Assembly: GCF_040811775.1 (NCBI RefSeq)
Contig: NZ_JBFNXW010000001.1
Span: 1,488,001 to 1,552,000 of the forward strand
DNA length: 64,000 nt
DNA from: Balneola sp. MJW-20
GTDB lineage: Bacteria > Bacteroidota > Rhodothermia > Balneolales > Balneolaceae
Direction: 5' to 3'
The position numbers and the translations under genes were made by a program. The notes beneath the pieces are model-generated. The model saw nothing but the letters and a program-made list of their open reading frames with translations. It was not told the DNA's origin and searched no databases. Positions 47,786 to 57,786 of this stretch are shown one piece after another. How positions within the stretch are numbered: the stretch's first letter is position 1; every line of letters begins with the position of its first letter.

Positions 47786-50623
47786 TTGCAGCATAATATA
47801 GTCGTTCGCGGTGCCCGCGAGCACAATCTTCAGAATATTGATATTGATATCCCGCGTGACCAGCTCGTGGTCATAACCGGTTTATCCGGTTCGGGAAAAT
47901 CCTCGCTCGCTTTTGATACTATTTATGCGGAAGGACAGCGTCGTTTTCTTGAATCCCTCTCTGCTTACGCACGCCAGTTCCTGGGGATGATGGAACGTCC
48001 TGCTGTAGATTTCATTGACGGACTCTCTCCGGTGATCTCTATTGATCAGAAGACCACCAACCGAAATCCTCGTTCAACGGTAGGCACGGTGACCGAGATC
48101 TATGATTTCCTGAGGCTGCTCTATGCCCGTATCGGAATACCCTATTCCTATGTATCCGGAAACAAGATGGAAAAACAGACGGCAGATCAGGTAGTAGCCA
48201 CTGTGATGGATATGCCAAAGGGAACCAAGGCATATTGCCTGGCCCCGGTGGTCAGAGGCCGAAAAGGACATTACCGTGAACTTTTTGAGCAGATCATCAA
48301 GCAGGGTTTCGTACAGGCACGTATCGATGGTGAGTTTCAGGAACTGGAAAAAGGTATGATGCTTGACCGTTATAAGACTCACAATATCGAGATCGTAGTG
48401 GACCGCTTTGTGATCTCCCCTAAAAGTGAGAAACGGATTGCTGAAAGTATCCGGATGGCCCTGGAGATGGCTGATGGTAATGTGATCCTGGCGGTTAAAG
48501 ACGGAGAGGAAGTTGAAGACCGGCTATTCTCTCAGAAATTATTCGACCCTGAAAGCGGTATTGCGTACGAGGATCCCGCACCGAATTTATTCTCTTTCAA
48601 TTCACCCTACGGTAACTGCAAGGAATGTGAAGGACTTGGATTTACCTATGATGTGAGCTGGAAACTGCTGGTACCCAATCCAGCACAAAGTATAAGTGAC
48701 GGCGGCATCCGGTTCCTGGGCAAACCGAGGGATATCTTTCTGTTCAAACAACTGAAAGCGGTTCTTGATACACTTGACCTGGATTTTGACACTCCGCTGA
48801 ATGAGTATTCCGAAGAAGCCGTTGATATTCTTATGAATGGTGGCGGAGATATAAAATATTCAGTCAGCTACGACTTCAAGGATAACTCAGTTACTTATAA
48901 ACACAAGTTTGAAGGACTCCGCCACACCATAATTGATCAGTACGAAACCTCAAAGTCTAATAAGCAGCGGGACAAGGCCAAAGCTTTCATGGATAAGGTG
49001 GAATGCCCCGAATGTGGTGGCGGCCGCCTGAATAAGGAAGCTCTGTCCTACAGGATCGACGGACACAATATTCACGACCTGGTCAAAAAAGACATCAAGG
49101 AGCTGAGAGATACGCTGTACTCTATTGACCTCAATGAACGACAGCAGCTGATCGGTAATCAGGTCCTCAAGGAGATCCGGGACCGGCTGGATTTCCTGCT
49201 GAACGTAGGGCTGAATTATCTCAGCCTGGATCGTGAAGCACAAACCCTTAGCGGAGGTGAGGCTCAGCGCATTCGTCTCGCAACACAGATCGGAACACAG
49301 CTGGTAGGAGTACTATATATCCTGGATGAACCCAGCATTGGTCTTCATCAGCGGGATAATATAAAACTGATTAAGTCGCTAGAAACCCTTCGAGATCTGG
49401 GTAACAGCGTGATCGTAGTTGAACATGATCGGGAAACTATAGAGCACGCCGATTTTGTGGCTGACATGGGTCCCGGAGCCGGTGTAAACGGAGGATATAT
49501 TGTCTCTGCAGGAAAACCCGATGAGCTCAAAGCAGACTCTATGACTGCTAAGTTCCTTCGGGATGAAGAGGTAATTGAAGTGCCTGAAGATCGAAGGGAA
49601 GGAAGCGGAGACAGCATTAAAATTAAAAATGCCCGTGGTCATAACCTGAAAGATGTAGACCTTGAAGTCCCCTTAGGTAAATTTATTTCGGTTACGGGAG
49701 TGAGCGGCAGCGGTAAAAGCTCTCTGATCAATCAGACCCTGGTACCCATCCTTTCTAACCATTTTTATAAGTCAAAGACTGTACCCCTTCCCTACGATGC
49801 AGTAGAGGGAATTGATAATGTAGATAAGATCATATCCATTGATCAGAGTCCGATTGGACGTACACCCAGATCCAATCCGGGAACCTATACCAAGGTATTT
49901 GACCATATCCGCAGATTATTTGCCGAACTGCCGGAATCCAAGATCCGGGGATATGATCAGGGACGTTTCTCCTTTAACGTAAAAGGCGGTCGTTGTGAGT
50001 CATGCAATGGAGACGGGGTAAGAAAGATCGAGATGAACTTCCTGCCTGATGTTTATGTGACCTGTGAGACCTGCAACGGCAAGCGGTATAACCGTGAGAC
50101 ACTGGAGATCTATTATAAGGGCAAGAATATATCCGATGTACTGCAGATGCCGATCTCGCAGGCCAAGGATTTCTTTGACGCACAACCGGCTATTTCGCGG
50201 ATCCTTGGTACACTGGATTCCGTGGGACTGGGATACCTGACCATGGGACAGTCGTCCACGACGTTATCTGGTGGGGAAGCACAGCGGATCAAGCTAGCTA
50301 AAGAACTCTCGAAGGTCGGTACCGGTGATACACTTTATGTGATGGATGAGCCGACCACAGGACTTCATTTTCAGGACGTCCGGAGACTGGTGGATGTGAT
50401 CCAGCGCCTGGTAGACAAAGGGAATACTGTGATCGTGATCGAGCATAACCTGGACCTTATTAAAGCTGCTGACTGGATCATTGATCTTGGACCTGAAGGA
50501 GGTTCCGGAGGCGGAGAGATCATTGCAACAGGCACACCAGAAGAGATCGCTGAGAAAGAGTCTCCGACCGGAGAGTTCATGAAGCAGGAGTTTGAGCGGC
50601 TGAGGAAGGCAGAAGCGGTTTAG
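47786..50623 (+). CDS. uvrA: UvrABC excision repair protein UvrA
   Basis: A 945-residue UvrA with two ABC ATPase modules: Walker [13 protein letters not shown] and [13 protein letters not shown], signatures [12 protein letters not shown] and [12 protein letters not shown], plus Zn-binding CxxC pairs in [19 protein letters not shown] and [15 protein letters not shown]. It scans DNA for bulky lesions and loads UvrB. The start is TTG 47786, which gives the standard [17 protein letters not shown] terminus; there is no upstream ATG in frame. LexA, its usual regulator, is encoded at 4.6 kb, but I saw no shared operator here. Confidence 0.97.
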   Translation: MQHNIVVRGAREHNLQNIDIDIPRDQLVVITGLSGSGKSSLAFDTIYAEGQRRFLESLSAYARQFLGMMERPAVDFIDGLSPVISIDQKTTNRNPRSTVGTVTEIYDFLRLLYARIGIPYSYVSGNKMEKQTADQVVATVMDMPKGTKAYCLAPVVRGRKGHYRELFEQIIKQGFVQARIDGEFQELEKGMMLDRYKTHNIEIVVDRFVISPKSEKRIAESIRMALEMADGNVILAVKDGEEVEDRLFSQKLFDPESGIAYEDPAPNLFSFNSPYGNCKECEGLGFTYDVSWKLLVPNPAQSISDGGIRFLGKPRDIFLFKQLKAVLDTLDLDFDTPLNEYSEEAVDILMNGGGDIKYSVSYDFKDNSVTYKHKFEGLRHTIIDQYETSKSNKQRDKAKAFMDKVECPECGGGRLNKEALSYRIDGHNIHDLVKKDIKELRDTLYSIDLNERQQLIGNQVLKEIRDRLDFLLNVGLNYLSLDREAQTLSGGEAQRIRLATQIGTQLVGVLYILDEPSIGLHQRDNIKLIKSLETLRDLGNSVIVVEHDRETIEHADFVADMGPGAGVNGGYIVSAGKPDELKADSMTAKFLRDEEVIEVPEDRREGSGDSIKIKNARGHNLKDVDLEVPLGKFISVTGVSGSGKSSLINQTLVPILSNHFYKSKTVPLPYDAVEGIDNVDKIISIDQSPIGRTPRSNPGTYTKVFDHIRRLFAELPESKIRGYDQGRFSFNVKGGRCESCNGDGVRKIEMNFLPDVYVTCETCNGKRYNRETLEIYYKGKNISDVLQMPISQAKDFFDAQPAISRILGTLDSVGLGYLTMGQSSTTLSGGEAQRIKLAKELSKVGTGDTLYVMDEPTTGLHFQDVRRLVDVIQRLVDKGNTVIVIEHNLDLIKAADWIIDLGPEGGSGGGEIIATGTPEEIAEKESPTGEFMKQEFERLRKAEAV

Positions 50624-50821
50624 GGTACATCCTGGTTATCATTTTTTAGTGTTCAAATAGCACACAGGTTAATGGTGATACAGTACGGTCATATCAGATA
50701 AGATAAAGTCCCGGCACCGTTGAAACTCAGTCACCCCATGGCTGGCTTGCACAAGGGGTCATTTCTTGCAGCTTTAATCTTTAAATGTACTCTATCTCTG
50801 CAAAACCTCTCATCATTCTTG

Positions 50822-50842
50822 CGGGGTCGCTATATTACCCCG
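50822..50842. other. Inverted repeat upstream of esterase gene
   Basis: CGGGGT and ACCCCG face each other across an A/T-rich loop, 22 bp before the esterase ATG. It could be an operator or a transcribed hairpin at the 5' end. No T-run follows, so it is not a typical terminator. Confidence 0.35.
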
Positions 50843-50864
50843 AACATTCACACTTGCCGTAATC

Positions 50865-51713
50865 ATGAGTATAAGAATATCTAAGCTACTCTTCCTTCTA
50901 TGGATACTGCCACAACAGATCCTCGCCCAGTCATCGCTGGAGATTGTCCCTGGAAACAAATACACTATTCATTCTGATGTTCTGGGCGAGACCCGTGAAT
51001 ATCGGGTAGGCTTACCGGATTCCTATGATTCAGATTCCGCATCGGACAGAAAGTACCCCCTGCTACTGGTTCTTGACGGACCTTCTCATTTTCGGTATGT
51101 CTCGGGTATGTTAAGCTCGATGAGTGCAAACCGAAACGGGAGCCGGCGTGTACCGGAGATGATCGTTGTCGGTCTCGCAAGTACCAACCGGGAGAGGGAC
51201 TTCACACCGGACAAGATCGTTACCAGAAGAAAGAATGATAGCGGCGGAGCTGACCAGTTCCTTGAATTTGTTGAGGACGAATTACTGCCTGAACTTCAGG
51301 AAAAGTACCGGCTTTCTCGGTACAATATCCTGTTCGGGCATTCCCTGGGAGGTTTGTTTGCCGTTCATACCTATCTGCAGGAAGAATCGAGTTTTGATGC
51401 CCTGTTAGCCATTGATCCCAGTTTCGGGACCTGGGATGCGGAGAAAATGGACGAGAAGATCGCAGCAATGTCCGACGGGCCTTTCGGCCGGTACCTGTAC
51501 ATTGCGACAGCAAACTGGGGAACCCGGAATATTGGCAACAGGGACCGGCACGTCCGCTTCTTCGAATCCCTGCGAAAACGAAACGGCTCGGACCGGTTCC
51601 GGGCGCGGCTTAATTATTTTGAGGATGAAAACCATCAGTCCATACCACTGATCGCATTCTACCAAGGTTTGACCACGCTTTTCAGGGAATTTAATTCACA
51701 AGCCGGGAATTGA
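50865..51713 (+). CDS. Exported esterase D/IroE-family alpha/beta hydrolase
   Basis: A 282-residue hydrolase with a signal peptide (cleavage near ILAQS). The nucleophile Ser is in FGHSLGG, a likely acid in LLAIDPSFG and the His in ENHQSIP. This putative-esterase family (PF00756-like) includes siderophore esterases, S-formylglutathione hydrolases and acyltransferases. Export and lack of neighbouring iron genes leave the substrate open. RYVSG and the DGPSHF oxyanion-side loop are typical. Confidence 0.87.
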   Translation: MSIRISKLLFLLWILPQQILAQSSLEIVPGNKYTIHSDVLGETREYRVGLPDSYDSDSASDRKYPLLLVLDGPSHFRYVSGMLSSMSANRNGSRRVPEMIVVGLASTNRERDFTPDKIVTRRKNDSGGADQFLEFVEDELLPELQEKYRLSRYNILFGHSLGGLFAVHTYLQEESSFDALLAIDPSFGTWDAEKMDEKIAAMSDGPFGRYLYIATANWGTRNIGNRDRHVRFFESLRKRNGSDRFRARLNYFEDENHQSIPLIAFYQGLTTLFREFNSQAGN

Positions 51714-51824
51714 AAACCAGGTTTCGTTCCATGAAACATCTGATCAAACCTGTGTAGTAAATATGATAAACCCAAATAAGTTCTGCACGCAGAAAAGACA
51801 GCCGCAATATTTGATGCTGTAAAA

Positions 51825-53327
51825 ATGAACTTGCATACCTTGCGCTCATTACAGATAATACAGCAGGAAACAGGGCTGCGGATCACAGCTCAAGCCATAA
51901 ATGAACGGGTGGCAGTTATGCTTAACAGATGGTTTAAAACAGCGGATAACGTTGTACCAGAGACCGGCCTGGCACATGATGAGTTTTTTAATGAACTTCG
52001 CCAAAGAGAATACAGCAGGCTGGATAAGGACGGGCATGTATATCTCGATTACACCGGAGGAAACCTCTACGGCCAATCTCAGTTAGATGCCCACTTTGAT
52101 CTGCTGAGAAAGAATACTTTTGGAAATCCTCACTCCACCAATCCAACCTCTCAGTTGGCTACTCAGTTGGTAGATGAAGCAAGGGGCAGGATCATCGATT
52201 TCTTTAATGCAGATGATTACCATTGCGTATTCACTTCTAACGCCTCCAATGCACTGAAGATCGTAGGTGAGTGCTATCCTTTCGAGAAGAACGGACAATT
52301 TCTCTTGTTTACCGATAATCATAATTCCGTAAACGGGATCCGCGAGTACTGCAAGCGGGCCGGTGGAGCTTTTGATTTTGTCCCAATGAATATTGAGGAT
52401 CTCACGGTTTCCGAAAAGGATCTCGATCAACTGCTTGCCGGATCCGACAAAGATCACAAACTTTTTGCCTTTCCGGCTCAATCTAATGTATCCGGGATCA
52501 AGCATGATCTGAGCTGGATCGAGAAAGCGCAGGAACTGGGATGGGATGTCCTATTGGATGCGGCTGCTTTTGTGCCTACATCAAAGCTGGATCTCAAAGA
52601 ACATCAGCCTGATTACGTATCTCTTTCGTTTTACAAGATGTTCGGCTATCCCACCGGGATCGGATGTCTGCTGGTAAAGAAGAGTTCTTTTGCTACTCTT
52701 GAAAAGAAATGGTTTGCCGGCGGCACGGTAAAGCTGGCATCCTCCATTGCTCCCTTCCATTTCCTGACAGATAATTACGAACGGTTCGAGAACGGGACGT
52801 TAAGCTACCTGGAAATACCGGCCATCACAACAGGACTGGATTATCTTGACGAGATCGGGATGGATCGCCTTTCAGAACGAGTGCAGTCACTGGTCCATTA
52901 TCTGCACCAGGGTTTAAAGGAACTTGAACACAATAATGGAGAAAAACAGCTTCACATCTTCGGGTTACCGGGCAGTGACCGGGCCGGAGGAACTATGATC
53001 ATGACTTTCCGGAACCCGGATGGTTCAAAGATAGATTTTGAAAAGATCGAAGAACTGGCTAACAAAAGACAGATCTCTATCAGGTCCGGCTGTTTTTGTA
53101 ATCCGGGTCTGGATGAAACCACAAATTGTATCACAACCGAAGAAATTGCCGGTTATTTCCAGAGCAGAGATACCGGAGATTATCATGATATGATACAGAC
53201 GCTGCATAAGATGCGCGGTGCCACCAGGGTGTCAGTAGGACTTGCAACTACCAAAGCTGATCTGGATGCATTTATCAACTTTGTTAAGAGCCTGAAAGAC
53301 CGGGTGATCTTAAGTGATGAGTTTTAG
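51825..53327 (+). CDS. Class V aminotransferase / MOCOS-like PLP enzyme
   Basis: The 500-residue product is a NifS-like fold I PLP enzyme. The Schiff-base Lys is in SFYKMFGYPTGIG, and NPHSTNPTSQ plus SGCFCNPG match the N-terminal domain of molybdenum-cofactor sulfurases. The C-terminal MOSC domain of true MOCOS is absent, and residues from about 435 are helical. It may mobilise sulfur from cysteine or act on another amine. ATG 51918 is an alternative start; it removes 31 residues that resemble nothing conserved, so it may be the true one. Function remains general. Confidence 0.85.
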   Translation: MNLHTLRSLQIIQQETGLRITAQAINERVAVMLNRWFKTADNVVPETGLAHDEFFNELRQREYSRLDKDGHVYLDYTGGNLYGQSQLDAHFDLLRKNTFGNPHSTNPTSQLATQLVDEARGRIIDFFNADDYHCVFTSNASNALKIVGECYPFEKNGQFLLFTDNHNSVNGIREYCKRAGGAFDFVPMNIEDLTVSEKDLDQLLAGSDKDHKLFAFPAQSNVSGIKHDLSWIEKAQELGWDVLLDAAAFVPTSKLDLKEHQPDYVSLSFYKMFGYPTGIGCLLVKKSSFATLEKKWFAGGTVKLASSIAPFHFLTDNYERFENGTLSYLEIPAITTGLDYLDEIGMDRLSERVQSLVHYLHQGLKELEHNNGEKQLHIFGLPGSDRAGGTMIMTFRNPDGSKIDFEKIEELANKRQISIRSGCFCNPGLDETTNCITTEEIAGYFQSRDTGDYHDMIQTLHKMRGATRVSVGLATTKADLDAFINFVKSLKDRVILSDEF

Positions 53328-53329
53328 CT

Positions 53330-54250
53330 TTAAACATCCCTCACTTCTTCAACAGCTTTTTTCAGTACTTCTGCCGAATGAATAAATTTCTCTTTCTCCT
53401 CGTCATTCATATGTATTTCCACTATCTCTTCCACTCCTTCTGATGAAACAATGGACGGAAGGGAGATAGCCACATCTTCCAGTCCGAAAGGACCATCCTG
53501 TACGGTTGATACGGTGACTATCCTCCGCTCATTCCTGAGGATCCATTTCAAGAGAGTCGCGGTAACCAGTCCGATCGCATGGTTGGTAGCTCCTTTTCTT
53601 TTTATGATCTGATAAGCAGCAGTCCGTACCTGGTCTGCAATCTGCACCTCATATTCCGGCTTCCATATGTCCCATTGGCGTATAGGTTTTCCGCCAATGG
53701 TGGCTCCGGACCAAAGAACAACTTCGCTGTCTCCATGTTCTCCTACTACATAAGCATGAATACTTTCAGGCTCAATGTTCATTTTATTCCCCACCATATC
53801 CCGCAGCCTTGCGGTATCAAGAAAGGTGCCGGTCCCGATAACCCGGTGTTTAGGAAGTCCCGTGAATTTCTGATAGTAATAAGTGAGCACGTCCACCGGA
53901 TTCGAGACAATGATCAGGATCCCTTTAAAGCCTTCCAGTTTTTCGGAGATATTCTTTGCGATTCTGATATTATCATTCAGTAGTTCGAGGCGGGTCTCAT
54001 TCTCAGTTCCTCCGCGTCCGGCTGTAATCACGACGGCATCACAACCAGTCATATCTTCAATAGATGAAGGCTTCACCTCAGCACTCGGGTAAAATGAAGA
54101 TCCATGATTCAGGTCCATAGCCTCCCCTTCGGCAATGTCCTGGTTGATATCGTTCACCAGCAAATTTTTGCAAATACCCCTATTCAAAATACTGATAGCC
54201 ACACTGGCACCTACCCATCCCATTCCTATTATGCCTATAGAGTTATTCAT
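53330..54250 (-). CDS. Lactate/malate dehydrogenase-family protein of uncertain substrate
   Basis: A 306-residue NAD-dependent 2-hydroxyacid dehydrogenase. The Rossmann motif GMGWVGASV, catalytic His in GEHGDSEV, the Asp/Arg of GTFLDTARLRD and R87 in ETRLE are present. The residue that decides substrate (Gln in lactate, Arg in malate dehydrogenases) aligns with G81 in AGRGGTENETR. So neither activity can be predicted. AAGGAG lies unusually close (two bases) to the ATG. It is convergent with the MOCOS-like gene, whose stop lies two bases away. Confidence 0.88.
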   Translation of the reverse strand: MNNSIGIIGMGWVGASVAISILNRGICKNLLVNDINQDIAEGEAMDLNHGSSFYPSAEVKPSSIEDMTGCDAVVITAGRGGTENETRLELLNDNIRIAKNISEKLEGFKGILIIVSNPVDVLTYYYQKFTGLPKHRVIGTGTFLDTARLRDMVGNKMNIEPESIHAYVVGEHGDSEVVLWSGATIGGKPIRQWDIWKPEYEVQIADQVRTAAYQIIKRKGATNHAIGLVTATLLKWILRNERRIVTVSTVQDGPFGLEDVAISLPSIVSSEGVEEIVEIHMNDEEKEKFIHSAEVLKKAVEEVRDV

Positions 54251-54594
54251 ATCTCCTTAAGTCTATGTTTAATTTGTTTGTTAATTCAACACCAGGTTCC
54301 AATTATCATTCCAATATCGGATAAATCTGATCGTGGGTAATCCAGAAGCTAAATCAGTTATTGCTTGAGCTTTATATGAATTCTTTGATAATTAATACAG
54401 GACCCGATATCTATGATAAGAAATCATGCCCATATCAAGCTACCTCTTACAGAAGTTGAAAGAAACCGGCTCAGAAAACAAAGAATACAGGAATGACCTG
54501 AATTCATAAATAACAAATTCCGCTCTCCCTTTAAAAAGTAATGGTTTTTTAGGATCCGTAATTTTTTACATTCCAAGCACATAACTATTTAATT
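54251..54594. other. Intergenic region between divergent genes, no gene seen
   Basis: This 344-bp A/T-rich gap separates the dehydrogenase from the ABC exporter operon and should contain promoters for both. Only a 27-codon frame (54413-54496) is present, too short to call. No strong promoter or repeat was found. Confidence 0.4.
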
Positions 54595-55689
54595 ATGCGC
54601 TTAATACCTTCTATCTCTTTTTTTCTCGGAATGCTGATCACACTGGCAGCCTGTTCAGAAAGTGAGCAGGTAACAGTCAGAAAAATGGATCTGGTTCAGG
54701 GAGTCTATGCCTCAGGTAATATTAAACCGGCGGGGTATTACCAGGTAAACAGTAAGGTTCCAGGTATCCTGGATGAGATCATGGTTTCAGTCGGACAGGA
54801 AGTCGAAGCCGGGACTCCCTTACTTAAACTGCAGAATGAGCCCAATGAAATGAACCTGCAGATCGCAAAGAACCAGTACGATCTGGCGCTAAAAAATTCA
54901 CTACCAGATTCTGATCTGCTACAGCAGTTGCAGCAACAGGCAGAAAGAGCCCGTATCATATTTCAACAAGATTCTTTGGAGTTTGAACGATTCCGGAAAC
55001 TGCAGGAAGACAACATTGGAGCAAAGCAGGAATACGACCGGGTACGACTGAAGTATCAGACATCCTATAATACATTTCAGATCGCCCGGAGTAAACTTAA
55101 AGAAACAGAGGACAGGCTTCAGGTCGAAGTGGAAAATGCACGCAGTAATTACCTCGCCCAAAAAAGCATGACGGGCGATTATACCATCCTTTCAGCGATC
55201 AATGGCAGGGTCTATGATATTATACCGGAGGAAGGTGAGCTGATCGCAGCTAACCGTCCTGTCATGGAGATCGGCTCAAAAGACCGGTTTGAGGCTGAAC
55301 TACAGGTAGATGAGACGGATATTTCCCTGATCCGTGAAGGGCAGGAGGTCTATTACGATCTGGATGCCCTGGAAGACAGTGTGCTTAGCGGACAAATAAC
55401 CCTGATCTATCCCAACATTAACCCTATTGAACGAACTGCAAGGGTCAGAGCATCCGTTGAAGCAACGAACTTTATGCTCTTCCCGGGTATGACACTGGAA
55501 GCCAATATTGTGATCGGAAAGAAAAACCAGATCCTGATCCTACCTGTGGAGTACCTGACCGGCACCAATGAAGTAATAATGGAAGATGGCAGCCTGAAAA
55601 AGGTGGAAACCGGCATCAGAGATCTCAACTACGTAGAGATCGTCTCAGGATTACAGGAAGGTGATATCGTATTAAAGCCGGGATCATGA
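54595..55689 (+). CDS. Membrane-fusion (HlyD/MacA-like) adaptor, lipoprotein
   Basis: A 364-residue adaptor with a lipoprotein Cys in TLAACSESE. It has the usual layout: a beta-strand/lipoyl half (GNIKPAGYYQV...GQEVEAGTPLLKL), a coiled-coil hairpin (about residues 90-190), the return lipoyl half and a beta-barrel domain. It should bridge the inner-membrane pump and an outer-membrane channel. It overlaps the permease gene by four bases (ATGA). Lack of a nearby TolC homologue means the channel lies elsewhere. Confidence 0.9.
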   Translation: MRLIPSISFFLGMLITLAACSESEQVTVRKMDLVQGVYASGNIKPAGYYQVNSKVPGILDEIMVSVGQEVEAGTPLLKLQNEPNEMNLQIAKNQYDLALKNSLPDSDLLQQLQQQAERARIIFQQDSLEFERFRKLQEDNIGAKQEYDRVRLKYQTSYNTFQIARSKLKETEDRLQVEVENARSNYLAQKSMTGDYTILSAINGRVYDIIPEEGELIAANRPVMEIGSKDRFEAELQVDETDISLIREGQEVYYDLDALEDSVLSGQITLIYPNINPIERTARVRASVEATNFMLFPGMTLEANIVIGKKNQILILPVEYLTGTNEVIMEDGSLKKVETGIRDLNYVEIVSGLQEGDIVLKPGS

Positions 55690-56945
55690 ACCGCTTTCCG
55701 ATCATAAGGATCGTGTTTACTCATCTGATCAGCAGAAAGCGTCAGACCCTGGTATCCATGCTTGGGGTTACCTTCGGTATCACTGTTTTCATATTCCAGG
55801 CCGGAGTGATCACCGGATTACAGGATTTTTTCATCGAAAAAACCATCAATTCCACTGCTCATATACACATTTACCGGGACAAAAATCAGAAATCGCCCCC
55901 CATTCTGCCAAGAGTTTTTAACCGGGATGATCAGTGGGTAACTGTGCAAAATATCAAGAACAAGGAAGAGCTCCCAAAGCTGAAGCAGGGAATGCAGATC
56001 GTGGATATTCTGGAATCCTATCCTGAAGTTACTGGTGTGTCACCCTCTCTCAGCACACAGGGTATTTTCAAACTTGGAATCTCCGAAGTATCCGGAATAG
56101 TGAACGGAGTAGATATCCGAAGAGAGAATCAGCTTTTTGACCTGGAGAAAGATATGCTCAGCGGGTCGGTAATACGGCTGGAAACTGTTAATAATGGACT
56201 CATCCTGGGATCCGGCCTCGCTGAATCATTAGGAGCTGAGATCAATGACAATCTTTCCATCGTTTCTCCAGGCGGAATAAGCTTGCAAATGAAAGTCGTG
56301 GGAATCCTCGAAACCGGTTTAAGGGATCTGGACGATAACCGGGCCTACAGCAGTATACGAAATACCCAGAAACTGATGAACGTGACCGGCAGCTACATTA
56401 CGGATATCCGTATCAAGTTGAGGGATGTAGATCAGGCCGAAACGCTGGCGGCTGAATTTCAGAATCGCTTTGGATATGAGGCAGATGACTGGAAAGAAGT
56501 GAATTCAAGTGTTTTCAGTGTGTTCCGTATTCAGAATATTGTGACCTACCTGGTGATCATCTCCATTCTGCTGGTATCAGGATTCGGGATCTTTAATGTA
56601 CTTTCAATGATGATCTATGAAAAGATGAACGACATTGCCATCCTGAAATCTATCGGTTACACAGATATTGATATCCGCAATATCTTTTTATCAGAAGCTC
56701 TGATCATTGGTTTTCTGGGAGGATTGGCCGGACTCATACTTGGATTTCTGGTTTCCCTGATCGTATCTATGATCCCAACCAATGTAGAGGGCTTTGTAAA
56801 GACTGAATATCTCAATATCAATTTCTCTCCTTATTTCTACCTGCTGGCCTTTGTTTTCGGGCTGGTGGCAACCGGGATCGCAGGATTTATGCCGGCCCGT
56901 AAAGCTTCAAAGATCGATCCTATTAATATCATCAGGACCTTGTGA
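55686..56945 (+). CDS. ABC transporter permease, MacB/LolCE family
   Basis: A 419-residue permease with one N-terminal helix (about 20-45), a large extracytoplasmic MacB-core domain and three C-terminal helices (about 285-310, 335-360, 385-405), the FtsX/MacB arrangement. The closing GFMPARKASKIDPINIIRTL motif is typical. With the adaptor and ATPase it forms a MacAB-type exporter or lipoprotein-release complex; substrate unknown. GTG of the next gene overlaps its stop. Confidence 0.92.
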   Translation: MNRFPIIRIVFTHLISRKRQTLVSMLGVTFGITVFIFQAGVITGLQDFFIEKTINSTAHIHIYRDKNQKSPPILPRVFNRDDQWVTVQNIKNKEELPKLKQGMQIVDILESYPEVTGVSPSLSTQGIFKLGISEVSGIVNGVDIRRENQLFDLEKDMLSGSVIRLETVNNGLILGSGLAESLGAEINDNLSIVSPGGISLQMKVVGILETGLRDLDDNRAYSSIRNTQKLMNVTGSYITDIRIKLRDVDQAETLAAEFQNRFGYEADDWKEVNSSVFSVFRIQNIVTYLVIISILLVSGFGIFNVLSMMIYEKMNDIAILKSIGYTDIDIRNIFLSEALIIGFLGGLAGLILGFLVSLIVSMIPTNVEGFVKTEYLNINFSPYFYLLAFVFGLVATGIAGFMPARKASKIDPINIIRTL

Positions 56946-57619
56946 CCATGAAGAAGATCCTGGAAGCAAAGAATCTCAATAAGTATTTCCACCAGCCGGT
57001 AGAATTTCATGTGCTGAAGGATATTAACCTGTCAGTATATTCCGGAGAATTTGCTTCAATAATTGGCCCCTCAGGAAGTGGAAAATCCACATTGTTATAT
57101 ACTTTGTCCTCCCTGGACCGTGAATACGAAGGTCATGTACTATTCAATGATATAGAGTTAAGGTCATTATCAAATCAAAAGCTTGCAAGACTTCGCAACA
57201 GGTCGATCGGATTCATATTTCAGTTTCATTACCTGCTGGCTGATTTTACGGCACTGGATAATGTGATGCTTCCGGGACTCAAACTGGGTGAACTTTCCAA
57301 TGAAGAGCTGGAAGATAAAGCGATGAAAAAACTGGAGCTCCTGGGAATTTCTGATCAGGCTCTGAAAAAGGTAAATAAGTTATCCGGGGGCCAGCAGCAA
57401 CGGGTTTCTATCGCCCGTGCACTGATCAATGAACCACGCATCATTTTCTGTGACGAGCCCACCGGCAATCTGGATTCCAGGAATGCCCATGTGGTTTTCG
57501 ATATGCTGAAAAACCTGACCCGTGAATTTGATCAGACCATACTGATGGTCACCCACGATGACAGCTTTTCATCGGAAACAGACCGGCAGATCCGGTTGCT
57601 TGACGGGAAGATCGTCTGA
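56942..57619 (+). CDS. ABC transporter ATP-binding protein, MacB/LolD family
   Basis: A 225-residue ATPase with Walker A GPSGSGKST, signature LSGGQQQRVSIA, Walker B IIFCDEPTGNLD and an FQFHYLL Q-loop. The MacB/LolD-type layout matches the permease before it. Start is GTG 56942 overlapping the permease stop, or ATG 56948 two codons later. It powers export of the three-gene system. Confidence 0.93.
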   Translation: MTMKKILEAKNLNKYFHQPVEFHVLKDINLSVYSGEFASIIGPSGSGKSTLLYTLSSLDREYEGHVLFNDIELRSLSNQKLARLRNRSIGFIFQFHYLLADFTALDNVMLPGLKLGELSNEELEDKAMKKLELLGISDQALKKVNKLSGGQQQRVSIARALINEPRIIFCDEPTGNLDSRNAHVVFDMLKNLTREFDQTILMVTHDDSFSSETDRQIRLLDGKIV

Positions 57620-57772
57620 CCCGTTACCCATTTATGGTTGATAAGTAAATATGACCCATAATGAATGGAATGTCTGTTCTCCGGTACTAATCATGATCAT
57701 TCAGACCTTAATACTACTGACCGCTGTAGAAATTCAACCTTGTTTCATGCATATTCCAATGTAATCACGTTG

Positions 57773-57780
57773 TAAATTTG
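57773..57780 (+). promoter_or_regulatory. Bacteroidota-type -7 box before the ADP-ribosylglycohydrolase gene
   Basis: TAAATTTG matches TAnnTTTG and ends six bases before ATG 57787. It covers the TTG at 57778, which therefore is probably not the start. No clear -33 element was seen. Confidence 0.35.
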
Positions 57781-57786
57781 CAACCA

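Noticed and set aside
54413..54496. 27-codon frame upstream of the ABC exporter
   Set aside because: Too short, no ribosome site, no recognisable similarity; not called.
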